Source of the DNA: Rhipidocladum racemiflorum
Lineage: Eukaryota; Streptophyta; Magnoliopsida; Poales; Poaceae
DNA: 64,000 nt
Direction of reading: 5' to 3'
Assembly: GCA_036346355.1 (NCBI GenBank)
Contig: CM070577.1
Span: forward strand, 77,584,509-77,648,508
Notes under the pieces: generated by a model
Seen by the model: only the letters and a program-made list of their open reading frames with translations
Databases searched by the model: none
Told to the model about the DNA's origin: nothing
In this document: positions 33,101 through 45,037 of the stretch, piece by piece
Position numbering within the stretch: the stretch's first letter is position 1
Layout: each line of letters starts with the position of its first letter
Translations under genes and position numbers: made by a program

Positions 33101-35932
33101 CTCTCATGGGTGGTCCCTGCGCCCAGATTTACGCTGTCCGGCTCTGCTCGAGCGAGCCTACAACCCTCATCGCCCCGCTACTGGCACTCTGGCCCTGCCG
33201 CCGATCACTGCCCATGGCTTTGGCCCTAGATTGCCTGCTCTGGTTTGCTTTCCCCCTTTTCTCTGCTAACTGGTAGCATTGCTTCTTCTATATCTTACTA
33301 GATAGTCCATAGATTAGAGGTGAGATTCATGCTTTACACTATTAACTACCTATGCTGGTGCTCGCCTACTGCCGATTGGAATTACACAAATCCTGGGCTA
33401 GGGTTTGGTAATCCTTAGCTTCTCCTTTTCTCTATTATGTGGTAGTTTCCTTTATTGCGTACTTGCAGATCCATGAATTAGAGAGGAGGTCCATGTTCTA
33501 TGTTGTAATTTATTTGCTCTAGAGTTTGCTTTGCTGTCGAATGATACTGGAGCTATACACTGAGAGCTTTACCTAATCATGTCTAGGATACCGATAACTC
33601 TAAAGATAAATGCCTTGTTTATACACCATGATTTGTTTGTACTAGCTCACCCCTTGCCGACTCGTCCCCCACCCCTTTTTACTTAATGTCTAACCATGCT
33701 ATGCACTAAAGCATTATAGACCGATTATATACATAGTTTTTCTTACATGGATTGATTAATTGCCAGGTTCTATGATGATTCTCCAGTATGGGTTTAGGGC
33801 ATTGACAATGGCTTTGAATAGATTACATGGTAGATGATGATTCTATGCCACTGATTGCTTAACAGCTATGACTATAAACTAATGGACCATGACATCAGAG
33901 TATTGGTGGGGGGTTTTACAGAACTTCTTTCGTGGTCGGATTGGCTTAGTAAATGATGAATTGATACTAGGCCAAAAAGTAGGATTAAGTTGGTTAACTT
34001 TAGTCGGACGGCAAGTAAAGATATCGTGGCGAAACCCACGATTACTATCGCACCTAGGGGGGAAATAAGACAATATCGTGGGGACGTACGATATCGCTTA
34101 CTTGCAACCACTAATCGAGACCGATTTAGATCCATTTACGGTCGATGATGCAAATAATAATGTTGAATAAACGATGATACATGGGTTGGATGGCTCGTGA
34201 CGATGCCCTAAGCTTTGCTGTGTGTCGGGGAGCACGAATAAGCTTTAGGGAACGCACGGTGCAACCCCCACGACGTAAAAACTAAAGCTGAGACCAAACT
34301 TTTAATTGCTATTGCTATACCCATGTTTTGATAAAAGCAGTCGCATGGATTGGATTTTTACCTTTGATGGAAAATGTAATGGTAAGGGATGGGGAAAGAT
34401 TGCTTTTTGTGACTGGATGGATCCCCCTGTCTTTGCAACTCATCTCGGTTTCCTCCTTGGTTCGGGAGCAATCTTCCTGGAGGTTCACTTTCCTGGGTGT
34501 TTTAAGGCTTAAGTTGATGGTGCCCTGGGAGTATTGTTTTGCACTGAGGCTTATGAGGCCTTGTGGCTTTTATAGCTATAAGATGGGCATGTAACATGGT
34601 GTGAAAAAGGGCTGGGTATTGCGGCTGGGTTGATTGCTCAATAAATGGCTTAGCCAGTGCAATGATGTTGATCTTGGTCTTAGCCTTGACCCATACTGGT
34701 CAGCTGGCTATTTGCCCTGGAGGGTTCAGCTGGTGAGGTGGCTTGGGAACTCGCTCTAGTTTCGAAACTCTGGAGGTTTCGGTTAGCTAGCTTGTTCTGG
34801 AGCCTTTTGGTCCCATGCCTCTAAAGCTCGGCCGTGCGTGTCTTCCTGTGCTGGTCCCCTGGGACTTTGGTTTGGGTTTGGCCTGCTTTCTACTGACGTG
34901 GATGTTTTTGTGGCTTACTTTGGTTTGGCTTTGCCCTGGACAGTGGTTTTAAGTGCGACTTGATGAGATAACTTTGGAAAGGGTGTGCTGTCCCGTGAGT
35001 ACTATTGTTTGGCTTTATCCCTACTCACTGAGGTTTCACTATTTTACTGTGGTAAAATATTTCTACCTCGCGATATTTTCTAAATACTCGCGTCTACGGC
35101 CTAACAGGTTTGTATATTGCCGGATGATGCAATCCTTATCGCGAGAGGAGCCAGATTGGCCCCCGGACAATCTAGGGTACCTCACTGAGCGATTCAACTT
35201 AGTTGACGGCAATTCTTTCTTCTTCTTTTTATTTATTGTACCTACTTTAATGCATTTATTTTATTCTCATACTTATACAGATGCAGTTGATTATGTAGGT
35301 CTAACAATACAGATCAAGTCGGCATAGAAGCCATAGTTTAGGATCTTGTAATTTATTTTCTTATGATGTAATTTATAATCGGACTTATAATCGAGCAGTT
35401 GTATGTGATGTAATCTATATAGTTGTTGTATGCCATCATAAAGATTCTTGTACTACCTGTTTATTGTAAATGTGAACTACAACGTATCAATAAAATTAGT
35501 GTTGCAGTTTAACCCCATGCAATGATTGTTTCTGATCGGCAATAGTAATAGTTTGTATTCTCTATTACCATATTATTCAATGTGTTCATGCTACACCTAA
35601 TGATTCTAGATAATTCTATTAATTTTAATGTTGTCTCCCTACTACTCACAGCCAAGAAAATATTAACTAAATTCTTTTCAAAAAGAAATCATAATTACCT
35701 TGTTAGCCAATAATGCAATCTATAAAATTTCTTTCTTATCCAATATTATCCTTAAATTAAGATTTTTAACTCCTACCTTTTTATCCCTCTTTGCTATTTC
35801 TTTTCCCTAACTCTTTTATCTCTTTAGCGAGATCTCTAACAACCGCATAAGGATTTCAGGAAAAACAATAATAAATCAAATTCATATTTAATTATTTTAT
35901 TTCTACTGTTCATTAAATTTTGGGATGTTACA
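30164..35932 (-). mobile_element. Very long LTR or nested LTR material, minus strand, 5.8 kb
   Basis: Minus-strand reading starts TGTAACATCCCAAAATTT at 35932, next to a purine tract, and ends GGGTCTCACA at 30164. These are plausible TG/CA borders of one LTR. At 5.8 kb it would be exceptionally long, and the middle looks composite. A C-rich, plus-sense first-exon-like stretch at 32800-33240 and a plus-sense terminator-like stretch at 35280-35510 suggest another LTR nested inside, with borders not found. No coding gene is recognised. Long open frames at 32821-33229 and 34306-35327 have no family signature. Confidence 0.5.
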
Positions 35933-35948
35933 AATCTACCCCCCTTAC
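35933..35948 (-). other. Polypurine tract next to the long LTR
   Basis: The minus strand reads GTAAGGGGGGTAGATT before the TGTAACATCCC LTR start. This shows the long LTR is a 3' LTR of the minus-strand element whose gag lies at 36149-39644. Confidence 0.7.
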
Positions 35949-36148
35949 AAAAATCTCATCCCCAAGATTTACAGGGTTAAAAAGGGTGGTCAAAAATTGG
36001 ATAACTAAAGTGATTTATATTGTTATGCTAGAAGAATAGATTATCATGTATGAATTCAGGTCTTACGAATGATCATGAAATTCCATTTACCAGTGCAAGG
36101 TTGAATCAAAGGTAAATCTAAAGAGACAAGAGGATTTACAATTTTAAA

Positions 36149-36721
36149 CTAAATTCTAATAATGACTGTATTTACGAGGAATGTACCTGGCATTTCATTA
36201 GGTATGCCACGGTTGACGTCTTGAGTTGAAGTGGATGCAGTTCTAGGAACTTGTTGGTCTTCAGATTCTTGTGGTTGTTCATGTGTTTGCGATATAGCTT
36301 CACAGAGTTGAAGTAAATTTTGCTTCTTCCTCTTTGGGCATTTATTGGAATAGTGTCCACGTTCAAAACAGCGGTAGCATGTAACATGAGTTGCCTGATT
36401 TTGAGGATAAGAAAACTGTTCATTGATTTCATTGGAGGGTTGATCATACGATGGTTGGAGTTGAGAATAGAATTGCGTGGAATTCTTCTTGGAATAAACA
36501 TCTTTGTTCGGACGTCTCTTCATTCCTTGATTATTCAGAGTAATCACTTCAGATTTCATTTTTCTTATTCTCGGGGTTATTATTTTGACTGAGGTAATTC
36601 TTGGCATGACTATAGTATCAGGAGAGGTTTGTTGTTTTTGGGGACATTGCTGAGCAATATGATCTGTTTTGCGACAGACGAAGCACTCGAGTGCCTTTCG
36701 TGATGCTTTATTGGATGTAAC
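36149..36721 (-). pseudogene. Gag-like multi-zinc-knuckle gene, 3' part
   Basis: This fragment contains two canonical knuckles, CFVCRKTDHIAQQCP and CYRCFERGHYSNKCP (both C-x2-C-x4-H-x4-C), joined by a basic linker, and ends with a stop at 36149. The first residues of the open frame upstream of VTSNKAS come from the inserted LTR and are not part of the gene. The 5' part is at 38894-39644, beyond the solo LTR. Zinc knuckles bind nucleic acid. The absence of protease or reverse transcriptase between here and the 3' LTR suggests a gag-only, non-autonomous element. Confidence 0.78.
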
Positions 36722-38893
36722 TGTAACACCCCGGCATCTAGTATGCCCGAATGCTACCAAACATAGACTAAACATCTCCTAAATACCATAAATAAAGACA
36801 AATTACAGCAAAGTCACAAATGCTAAAAACCGAAATTTCGGCAGCATCTCCTTTGTTTTAACATGCATTGAAACAATAGCAATATCATGGCAATATATAT
36901 ATCATAACCTAAAACATCTAAAGTAGCAATATATACTGAATAAAGCATCAACATAAGCCAATAAAACCAAATCCGACCACTTCATAATCTATATCTAAGC
37001 AAATAAGGATCACAAGCACACTAAATTTATTCCATACACCAAGTTCATGGCACTTATTATGATCATGACTAAACAATGGTAAATGTGGCTGGAACTAGGT
37101 GAAGATGTGTAGCTATTGCCCCTTCCCACATGCCGTTGTCATGGTACCTAAAAAAACAACAAAAAACACAAGCGTGAGTTCATCACTCAGCAAGTATATT
37201 GCAATGGACCATAGAAACAATTTAATGTTATCATCACTAAATACCATGATCAACACCATGAATACCATATCATTCTCATGTCTCATCATCATTGTACTCA
37301 TTTCATCATCATCATGTATGCAATGCAAATGCTCATATCTCCACGAAGCACATACCGGTATTGCCGAGTGCACACCCGTCGACGTGCACCCCCTTCCCTT
37401 TCCATCCAGTAGATGGAGGGTGCCTACTCTTACTGACTCGATCCCATGCACACCCTTGGATGGGACTACGAGGTAGGTCTTTCGTGTTCACTACGTGTGA
37501 ACACAGAGGCCCGCATCAGCATGGTACGCCTCTTCCATTCTGAATGCACATATGGCGTAAACATGTAAATATTGGCATAAACATTAAATACCACACAATC
37601 ATAATCAATATTAAATCATGTTCATCATGTCATAGGCAAACATTAAAGCATGGCATGTGAACACATCATATATTCAATTGCAACTCAACAAAACTAGCAA
37701 CCTACAACCCGCTACCCATTCCAATACACTTGCCTCAACCACGGGCGATGGAATGGCGAGAAGTAGAGGGCACTCCCGGGGTCACACCACCTGCACATAG
37801 GTATCACACACTCAAAAACATGCCCTCAAAACAGTACGCAAACACTCTTCTACCCCGACTTCGCAAACTACTCGCAAAACCCAAAAAACAGGGGTTCTGT
37901 CCCGACGGGACAGCAGACTTCTAACGAGCATAACTTGAGTTCTAAGACTCCGAATCGATTAAACGAGTACATCCTCGCGTATCTTAGGAAATTTCCTAAC
38001 TTTCTCTAAGTATATGGAAAAACTAATTCGGCCTCTAAAGTGGTTTAATCTACAGAATACCGTGATCTGTTCCAATCTCTTCATAGTTTTGAACACGCTC
38101 GGTAAAACGAGCATAACTTTCAAACGGCTGATCGTAATTAAGCATTCTTTACGTCCAATTAAAGGTATTTCAATTACCTACAACTTCTTCAACAGGAGGA
38201 TGACCAAATTCCGAATCTAAATTGGCAAAAACTCAAATCCTAGGTCCATTGCACAATCTGCCCGAAGCAGAGAACGTGGCAAGCTCTAGATTTCATCTAA
38301 TCTACCCAATCACAGTACCACCAACTAATCTAAAAACATGATATCAACCCCTAAAACAGTACCTAGACCAACCCCAAGGATTCCTGTGGCCATACCTTCG
38401 CTCGACGAACGAAGAACCAACGGATCTCCTCCCGGCTCGCGCGATCTCCTTCCTCGCTCCAAATCCACCGGATCTCCTCGTCACGGAGCGCTCCAATGGA
38501 CGGATCTGCGGGGTGGTGAGGTGGAGAACTCCCCTAGGGGCAGCAAGGGTGGTGGAGAGGAGAGGAGAGGAGAGGAGTGGTGGTGCAATGGGGAGGAGGG
38601 AGGAGGCGCAAGGGGTGGGGGAGGAGGCTCAAGGGGTGGCGGCTTGGAGGGAGGGCGCAAGGGGACTAGGGGGGCGCATGGGGGGTGGGAACCCTAGGGT
38701 TGGCATGATTTCCCCCCACATGGGCCAAATACCCCCCACCAACGGCCCATTTACTTCCCCCAAGGCCCAAACTAGCTCCCGCAAGGCCCAAACTCCCCCG
38801 GAGAGGCCCAAACACCCGGAAAACAGCCCGAATCACGATATAAAGTCGTATCGTAATGCCAAAATCTAAAATGTCACATTCCGTAATGTCACA
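36722..38893 (-). mobile_element. Solo LTR of family B, minus strand, inside a gag gene
   Basis: Minus-strand reading runs from TGTGACATTACGG at 38893 to CCGGGGTGTTACA at 36722, 2172 bp. It is homologous to the solo LTR at 5478-7671 and to the 3' LTR of element B. The flanking bases (TTTAA before, GTTAC after, minus strand) are only a partial match, so the target duplication is decayed or was lost. The gag gene resumes on both sides. Confidence 0.87.
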
Positions 38894-39644
38894 TTAAACG
38901 GGTGCTTTATGTTGTTTTTCTGGATCTTAACTTGTTGTTGCTTAGGGCAATTTCTTGCCCAGTGGCCTTCTTCATCACATAAGAAACAGGCTGTTGGTGC
39001 CAATTATTGCTTTCTTGATGAGGGCTGACAGAGTAGAAATGCTGATTTTCCAATTCTTCTTCCGTCATTTCTTGTGCAGTTTCTTTTCTACGTGTCAACT
39101 TTTGGGTAATTAAGGATCGGAGGTTTTCTTTTTGAAGCTGAACTGCAGTAGTGACTATTGGATCGAGGGGACATTGAGATGGGCAATGATCTTTACCTTC
39201 TCATAGGTAACAAGTAATATCGTTCATGGGACATCTTTCTGGAGAATGATTTCCTTCACAGCTGGAGCAATTAATTGCATGCTCATCAGCAGTATGACCT
39301 ATCTCTCCGCAGCGAATGCATGCACGATCTTCAATTTGATTGTGTTGATAACATTTCAAGGAGCAGCCTTTAGGCTTAGAATAAGATGTAAGAGTGGCTT
39401 TTTTAGCTGAATATTTTCTTTTTCTGGCGCGAGCTACGTCCATATTGGCAGCGTTCTGCCCCATCGGCTGACTAAGAGGGGGGGGATTTTGATAATTTTG
39501 TTCCATCATAGAGAATGTTTGAATTCCGGTTTGGGATACTGGCAAGGATTTTTCTGGGTTGGTTTCTTGTGGTTTAAGGAGAGATTGTAAACTATGCCTG
39601 GTTTCTCCTTCAGGTATTTTACTGAGGGATCTTGTCACAGGCAT
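38894..39644 (-). pseudogene. Gag-like multi-zinc-knuckle gene, 5' part
   Basis: The start at 39644 reads MPVTRSLSKIPEGE, followed by a low-complexity region and cysteine-rich motifs (CIRCGEIGH, CSSCEGNHSPERCP). A frame break near 39200 follows. The region just before the LTR encodes another canonical knuckle, CFLCDEEGHWARNCP, in a different frame at about 38935-38980. With the 3' part at 36149-36721, at least five knuckle-like motifs can be counted, more than the usual one or two of a gag. Confidence 0.75.
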
Positions 39645-39699
39645 TCTGTAATAATGACGATAAGACTGTTTAGATAAGATCTATCGGGTTACAAGGCAA

Positions 39700-41158
39700 C
39701 ATTTCGTTCCCTAAAAATTTTATTAAATAAAATTTTTACAATTTAGAAGGGATGAGGTAGTCATAAATAATTGTATGCCATGACCCCTTGTCACCCTAGT
39801 TGTGGAATATTTAGTTGGACATTACTAAATTGCCAACATGGGTATTTAGACCGTTGTAGCATAATGCATAGACCTGCCACGTAGTTATGACATGATCTTG
39901 GATAATTAAATGTTAATATTGACTTAATGAGATATGGAACGCATTTTGGGAAGTGTCATGTGTTGTTGATGAGTATGTTGATGGCACGTGGTGCATGGTA
40001 ATCAACTGGGGGTTGATGAAATGGTTTAGACCGGGGCAAGTGGCAAGATTGTTTCTGGTGGGCAAAGAGTGGTAATTGGGCGGTCGATTTGGTTTTTGAT
40101 TGGTTGTGGACTATTTGTGGATACATTGGTAGTCTTGCCTTGGTCACTTTAAGGACTTAACCTTGCAAGCATTTGAACTGAGTTCTTCATACAACCACAA
40201 GTCTGGAATGGGACAGACCTAGCTGAGTAAATTGTGATGTCTAGGCTTTGGTACTGTCATGGTGGTGTGGTTCCGGGTGTACGGGTGATAACTCACAAGG
40301 CGCAAGAGGGGGGCCCTGAGTGTGGTAACCAGTCCCTTCAGTGTTGAAACCTCGGCGGGCAGTACCGGGTCTAGAAGTAGCTTTGGAAAGGTTTTGTTAC
40401 GGTCACTCGCCTTGGTGGTGTTTGACGGTATCTTGTGGGTAAAGTGTATAACCTCTGCAGAGTGTACAACCTATTCGAATAGCCGAGTCCACGGTATTGG
40501 ACATTGCTCGGGGATTACAGTCAAGGTTAGACTTTCACGAAAATAACTTGATCTTTGGAAAATACTTGGGGTGAAATGCTGAATTGGAACTAGGATTGGA
40601 AAATGCTTTACTTATGCAATCATTGTAAAAGTGCTTTACTTACTATTCTTTTACTGCTTTGCAATCTATTACGGTAGTTACACATGCTGCTTTACTGCAA
40701 ATGAACCTGTTAGCATATCCTTTTTAATAAACCATGCATGTAGCATATTAGCATGCATTCTGTGCATGACTTGTTGAGTACCAAGTACTCACCCGTGGCA
40801 AAATACAACATCAGTTGACGAAGAGGCGACGCCAGCTTTGGAGGAAGAACTTCCGGAGGAGCTGTCTACCTAGGGAGAGAGCTCAGTCAGTTGCATGTGG
40901 CATATTCATTGGCGCCACACGTTTTCTTTATATTCCGCTGCAGTTCTAATTGAGTATGACTTTAGCCCTACGAGGCATACTTTTGTAACTTGACCATAAG
41001 GTCGAGCAACTTGTTATATTTCCCTTCGAATAAAGTACCTTACTATTTCGCCGAGTATATTGTGATATATACCGATGTTGAGACTGTGAGCACTAGCGTG
41101 ATCCTGGACTAGTGCTGAATAAACAGAGGATCCGAATTTGCATATTCGGATCCCGGCA
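39700..41158 (+). mobile_element. Second family A LTR (5' border uncertain)
   Basis: The 3' end TCCCGGCA at 41158 and the last 170 bases match 1-168. The start near 39700 (TTCGTTCCCTAAAAATTTTATT) is a guess from the typical opening of such LTRs, because no clear TG or target duplication was found. Features include a promoter-to-leader stretch at 40260-40560 and AATAAA-type polyadenylation sequence near 41026. Confidence 0.65.
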
Positions 41159-41224
41159 TACACCATTTTCAAACTAGTTAATATAATCATAATAGAAAAT
41201 TAACACTCTATTAATCACTCTTTA

Positions 41225-41806
41225 GTAAGTGAGATTATGTCTAAAACCATACAAATATAAAATCGGGGGAAGCAGGCATTTATCACGTAGCATAGCTAGC
41301 AATTTTCGAGGCCATTGATATTGTTGGGACGGATCAAGTAACCACGAAATTAATGTCGGTGGAAACGAACACGAGCCAGTTAAAAAGTCCCAACTGTTGT
41401 CCCCGGCCGATAGAGACTCGTGAAAGTACCAATTGTGGGTCCCGGTCGATTCGGAGAATCGTGAGAGTGTAGTACACCGCAAAGTTGACCACACCCAACC
41501 GCCATAGCGCGGGGATCGTCGGGGGTGCTCATGACGAAGGTGTCCCTGACAATCCCGGCAACCAACACCACCAGGCGTTTTACGATTCTTATGGTACGGC
41601 TCGCCTGGGATTTTCGCATTACCATAAGTCTTAGCACCACTGCCAGTGCCATCGCGAAAGTAATCGTGTTGACGTACATGTAGAGACGTGCCCTCTGATC
41701 TTGAGCCGTCGTCATGATAGCACTAGCGTCTTCAACAGGACTTGCAATCGTCTTGCTGGACAGCGCTCCAGCTCAGTCCTTGTCCATCCAGTCCGGGGGA
41801 TGCAGT
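41225..41806 (-). pseudogene. Partial copy of the PGG-like membrane protein gene
   Basis: On the minus strand, 41380-41715 encodes YVNTITFAMALAVVLRL, RRLVVLVAGIVRDTFVMS-like hydrophobic segments and a tail. These parallel the gene at 58880-60280, including the segment up to the CATCCAGTCCGGGGGATGCAG block at 41786-41806. The 5' part and the PGG-like N-terminal half are missing, so this is a truncated tandem duplicate. The downstream 3'-UTR-like block 41257-41420 is repeated at 41938-42091. Confidence 0.7.
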
Positions 41807-41929
41807 GCAATAGGGGAATTAATTCCCCAATTGATATAGATATTTTGTGCCAATAATAGGGGAACTTTTAGATTTTTACCCTCTAGGATTAATGCGAGGG
41901 TTTGTCCTCGATTAGTATGAATAATAAAT

Positions 41930-42091
41930 AGATAGACATTTAGCACGTATCATAGCTAGCAATTTTCAAGGCCATCTATACTGTTGGGATGGATCAAGTA
42001 ACCACGAAATTAATGTCGGTAGAAACAAACATGAGCTAGTTGAAAAGTCCCAGTTGTTGCCCCCAGCGGATACAGAGATTCATTGAAGTCC
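41930..42091 (-). pseudogene. 3'-UTR end of the PGG-like gene, cut off by the Harbinger element
   Basis: This stretch repeats 41257-41420 (gcatagctagcaattttc..., gtaaccacgaaattaatgtcggt). Its right end (ttcattgaagtcc) meets the TAA duplication and the terminal repeat of the Harbinger element. Together with 58880 onward it was one locus before the insertion. Confidence 0.7.
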
Positions 42092-42094
42092 TAA

Positions 42095-42110
42095 GAGCAT
42101 CTCCAAGAGA
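42095..42110 (+). repeat. Left terminal inverted repeat of the Harbinger element
   Basis: GAGCATCTCCAAGAGA is perfectly complementary to 58861-58876. It follows the TAA duplication and shares its first 11 bases with the MITE ends at 46917 and 52236. Confidence 0.92.
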
Positions 42111-42381
42111 AGCCCTAAATGGGTTGTTAATTGGAAATATAGGACTTTGGTGAAAAAAAAGACCTCCAACAACGGTTGTATTTTGTGAAAATTTGTCAAA
42201 TACGTTTAGGACTCTGGAGCCCCGTCGCTATATTTGGCGACGCTCCTGGCTTGGCCCTATCCTATTCGCGCGTCCCTGGCTTCCGCATCCAACTGCCGCG
42301 CGCCGCAGCCATCTTTGCCTCTCTCGGTCCGCGCCACCTTCCTCGCGCACGCCGACGGGCCATCGAAGCTCTCGCTCGTGG

Positions 42382-44337
42382 ATGGCGTCGAGGCCGCCTT
42401 CTCCCTCACAGCCGGCCCTGTCCGGAGCGAACACCACACGCTATCATCGGCCCCGCCCATCTGCCCTAGCTTCAGCCATCGGCGTCGCGGGTGGTTCCGT
42501 TGCGCCTCTCTCCATCGGTCCCGGTGGTCCAATCGCGAGTCCTGAAGACCTGGAGCCCAGCGTCGACCTCGCGCGGCTGTCCTCCTACACGCCGACGGGA
42601 TTGAGGTACTCTTTTTTTTACACAGCAGCAGCTAGTCGGCCGTATGATCGATCCATCATTGATTCACTAATCACCTTTGTTGCTCCTCCTGATGCTTCAA
42701 TTTTCTTAACCGAAGGTCAATTGAAGAATAGATATATTTCCAAATCTGTCATGTATTGCTACATTCAATTGTTCTTGCAATCTGTCATGTATTGCTTAAT
42801 TCAATTGTTCGTGTATTCTGTTTTCTATATGATGGTTTAGTGTTGCTCTGACAATTGATGGTTTTGACACTAAAATTATGAAATTGCTACATTCAATTGT
42901 TCTTGCAATCTGTCATGTATTGCTTAATTCAATTGTTCGTGTATTCTGTTTTCTATATGATGGTTTAGTGTTGCTCTGACAATTGATGGTTCTGACACTA
43001 AAATTATGAAATTGCTTCATTCAATTGTTCTTGCAATCTGTCATGTATTGCTTAATTCAATTGTTCGTGTATTCTGTTTTCTATATGATGGTTTAGTGTT
43101 GCTCTGACAATTGATGGTTTTGACACTAAAATTATGAAATTGCTTCATTCAATTGTTCTTGCAATCTGTCATGTATTGCTTAATTCAATTGTTCGTGTAT
43201 TCTGTTTTCTATATGATGGTTTAGTGTTGCTCTGACAATTGATGGTTTTGACACTAAAATTATGAAATTGTGTTGCTCTGACAATTGATGGTTCCGTGTG
43301 GTTGCAGTTTGGAGTACCCAATTGATTGTTCGTACACATCTTTATTGACCCAGGACTTTGGAGATGATTTCAGAAATCAGAGTAATTGTGATGTGCCAAA
43401 TGATCTCATTCAGTCCTTGTTAGTGCCTGCCATTAACTCCCAAGGAAAATCGAAGGGTAGAACAAATAACTATACTGACGAAGAGGATATTATGCTGGTA
43501 TCTGCATATCTGAATATTAGTAAGGATGCAATTCAAGGAAACCAACAGAAAGACGGGAGGTTTTGGCTTAGGATTGAGAAGTATTTCCATGAAAATAGGA
43601 AGTTTGAGTCTGATCGAAATTGGTCATCGTTGAAGCATCGATGGCAGGCACTACAGAAGGATGTGAATCTTTTCCAAGGTTGTCATGACAGTGTGGAAAG
43701 GAAGAATGAAAGTGGAAAGACAAGTAATGATAAGGTATAATATTCGAAAGTGAATTACATGATTCTAACATGTCTAACATAGAGCTTATTTGAGTGGTCT
43801 CTGTGTTCTGTTTTGCAGCTTGCGGATGCCAAAGTAATGTTCCATCAATTAACTGGCAAGTCGTTTTCTGTCTTCCATGCCTGGAATATTCTTAGGCATG
43901 AGCCAAAGTGGATTTCTTGTAGATTTGCCAAATGCAACAAGAGCAACATGAAGGAAACCACTATTCCTGGATGTAGCAGTACTAATTTGGAAAATGTTGG
44001 AAATGAAGGGCATTTCAATGTGGAAAGACCACCCGGGAGGAAAGCTGAGAAGGAACGTCTTGGGCGAGTGAGAAAGCGAGGTGATGATGATTTTGACCCT
44101 TTTGTTCATGAAGTGAAGAAATTCACAGAAGTACAGCAAGAGATAGAGAAAGACCGGAAGGAGCGAGACAACAGAATGTATGACCTTGAGAAAAAGAAAT
44201 ATGAATTGGAGCAAGACCAACATGACACAAAAATCATGGAACTAGACACCAGCAAAATGGACAACCTAACAAAGAAGTACTTCGAGATGATGAAGGAGGA
44301 GATTTTAGCTCGTCGATTCGAAAGTAGCCAGTCATAG
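42382..44337 (+). CDS. Harbinger ORF1, Myb/SANT-like DNA-binding protein, three exons
   Basis: Exons 42382-42605, 43308-43734 and 43819-44337 join in frame across GT/AG borders (GAG|GTACT to TTGCAG|T; AAG|GTATA to TTGCAG|C), about 389 residues. The ATG at 42382 is the likely start in a Ser/Pro-rich head; an upstream in-frame ATG exists at 42193. Exon 2 holds a Myb-like domain with spaced tryptophans (NYTDEEDIMLVSAYLNIS, FWLRIEKYF, RNWSSLKHRWQAL). Exon 3 has the NAM-associated-type C-terminus (LTGKSFSVFHAWNILR) and a long charged coiled coil. In PIF/Harbinger systems this protein binds the ends and acts with the transposase. No stop or frameshift was seen. Confidence 0.85.
42757..43268 (+). 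repeat. 128-bp tandem repeat, four copies, in intron 1 of ORF1
   Basis: Units start at 42757, 42885, 43013 and 43141 with nearly identical sequence (TGCT(A/T)CATTCAATTGTTCTTGC ... CACTAAAATTATGAAAT). A partial fifth piece (TGTTGCTCTGACAATTGATGGTT) runs into the splice acceptor region at 43271-43295. The copies differ at only a few bases, so expansion is recent. Confidence 0.92.
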
Positions 44338-44733
44338 ATTATCTCTAGTTAGTTAGATTACCTGCTTTTGATATCAATTCCCTGTCTGCTTTGTACAACG
44401 TCATTACAATGCTCTCGCGAGAGGTTGTACAAAGTCATAAATTTCAATGCACATTTGCATAAATAATGAATAGAACAGCATTGGCACTGCACTAATATTC
44501 CCTGGGTTCCTCCAAATCTAACCAGAGGTTGTCGGTTGGATGTACTACGGATACCACTATTCTCTGTTTAGATATGGATGTTGCCTGGCATCCTTCCTGA
44601 GTTCCTGCTTGCTGCTGCGTAGAAGCCCTCCAATTCTGATCTTCTAGAGCACAGAGAAGGAGAACGGCAGCTAGTGGATGTTATTTGGACGTGTGGCGGC
44701 AGCTAGGAGAACGACAGAGATGTATAAAGGTAA
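44338..44733. other. Harbinger intergenic stretch left of the Helitron
   Basis: This is the 3'-UTR region of ORF1, with no second gene. Its last bases (tgtataaaggta) form the A side of the A/T dinucleotide used by the Helitron. Confidence 0.6.
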
Positions 44734-45037
44734 CTAGTAGGGTGCCCGTGCGTTGCAACGAAAAAAATCATGTATATAACGCACATAATTTGTCTTTTGC
44801 GTCATTAAGAGAATAAATGTAACATTCACATTTGGTAAACGATTACATAATACAGAATATTTCTTAAATACGTAATCGAGGATTTATTTTGGTTTGATTG
44901 CATTAGAGATCGAAAGCAAACAAGAAAACATGAATTTGAACTGCAAATTATTTAAAATGGTGAGGGTTTTCTTACAAAGATGTGTCTAGCAATTTACAGG
45001 GGAGAGACTGAGGTGGGCATCAAAGAACTCACAGCAA

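Noticed and set aside
32821..33229. Possible gene first exon in the C-rich stretch (frames on both strands)
   Set aside because: There is no family match and no convincing splice partner; it fits the leader-like region of an LTR better. It is left as part of the LTR material.
41943..42090. A separate CRISPR-like or regulatory direct repeat with 41257-41420
   Set aside because: Only two copies exist and they are the 3'-UTR of a duplicated gene; plant nuclear DNA has no CRISPR arrays.
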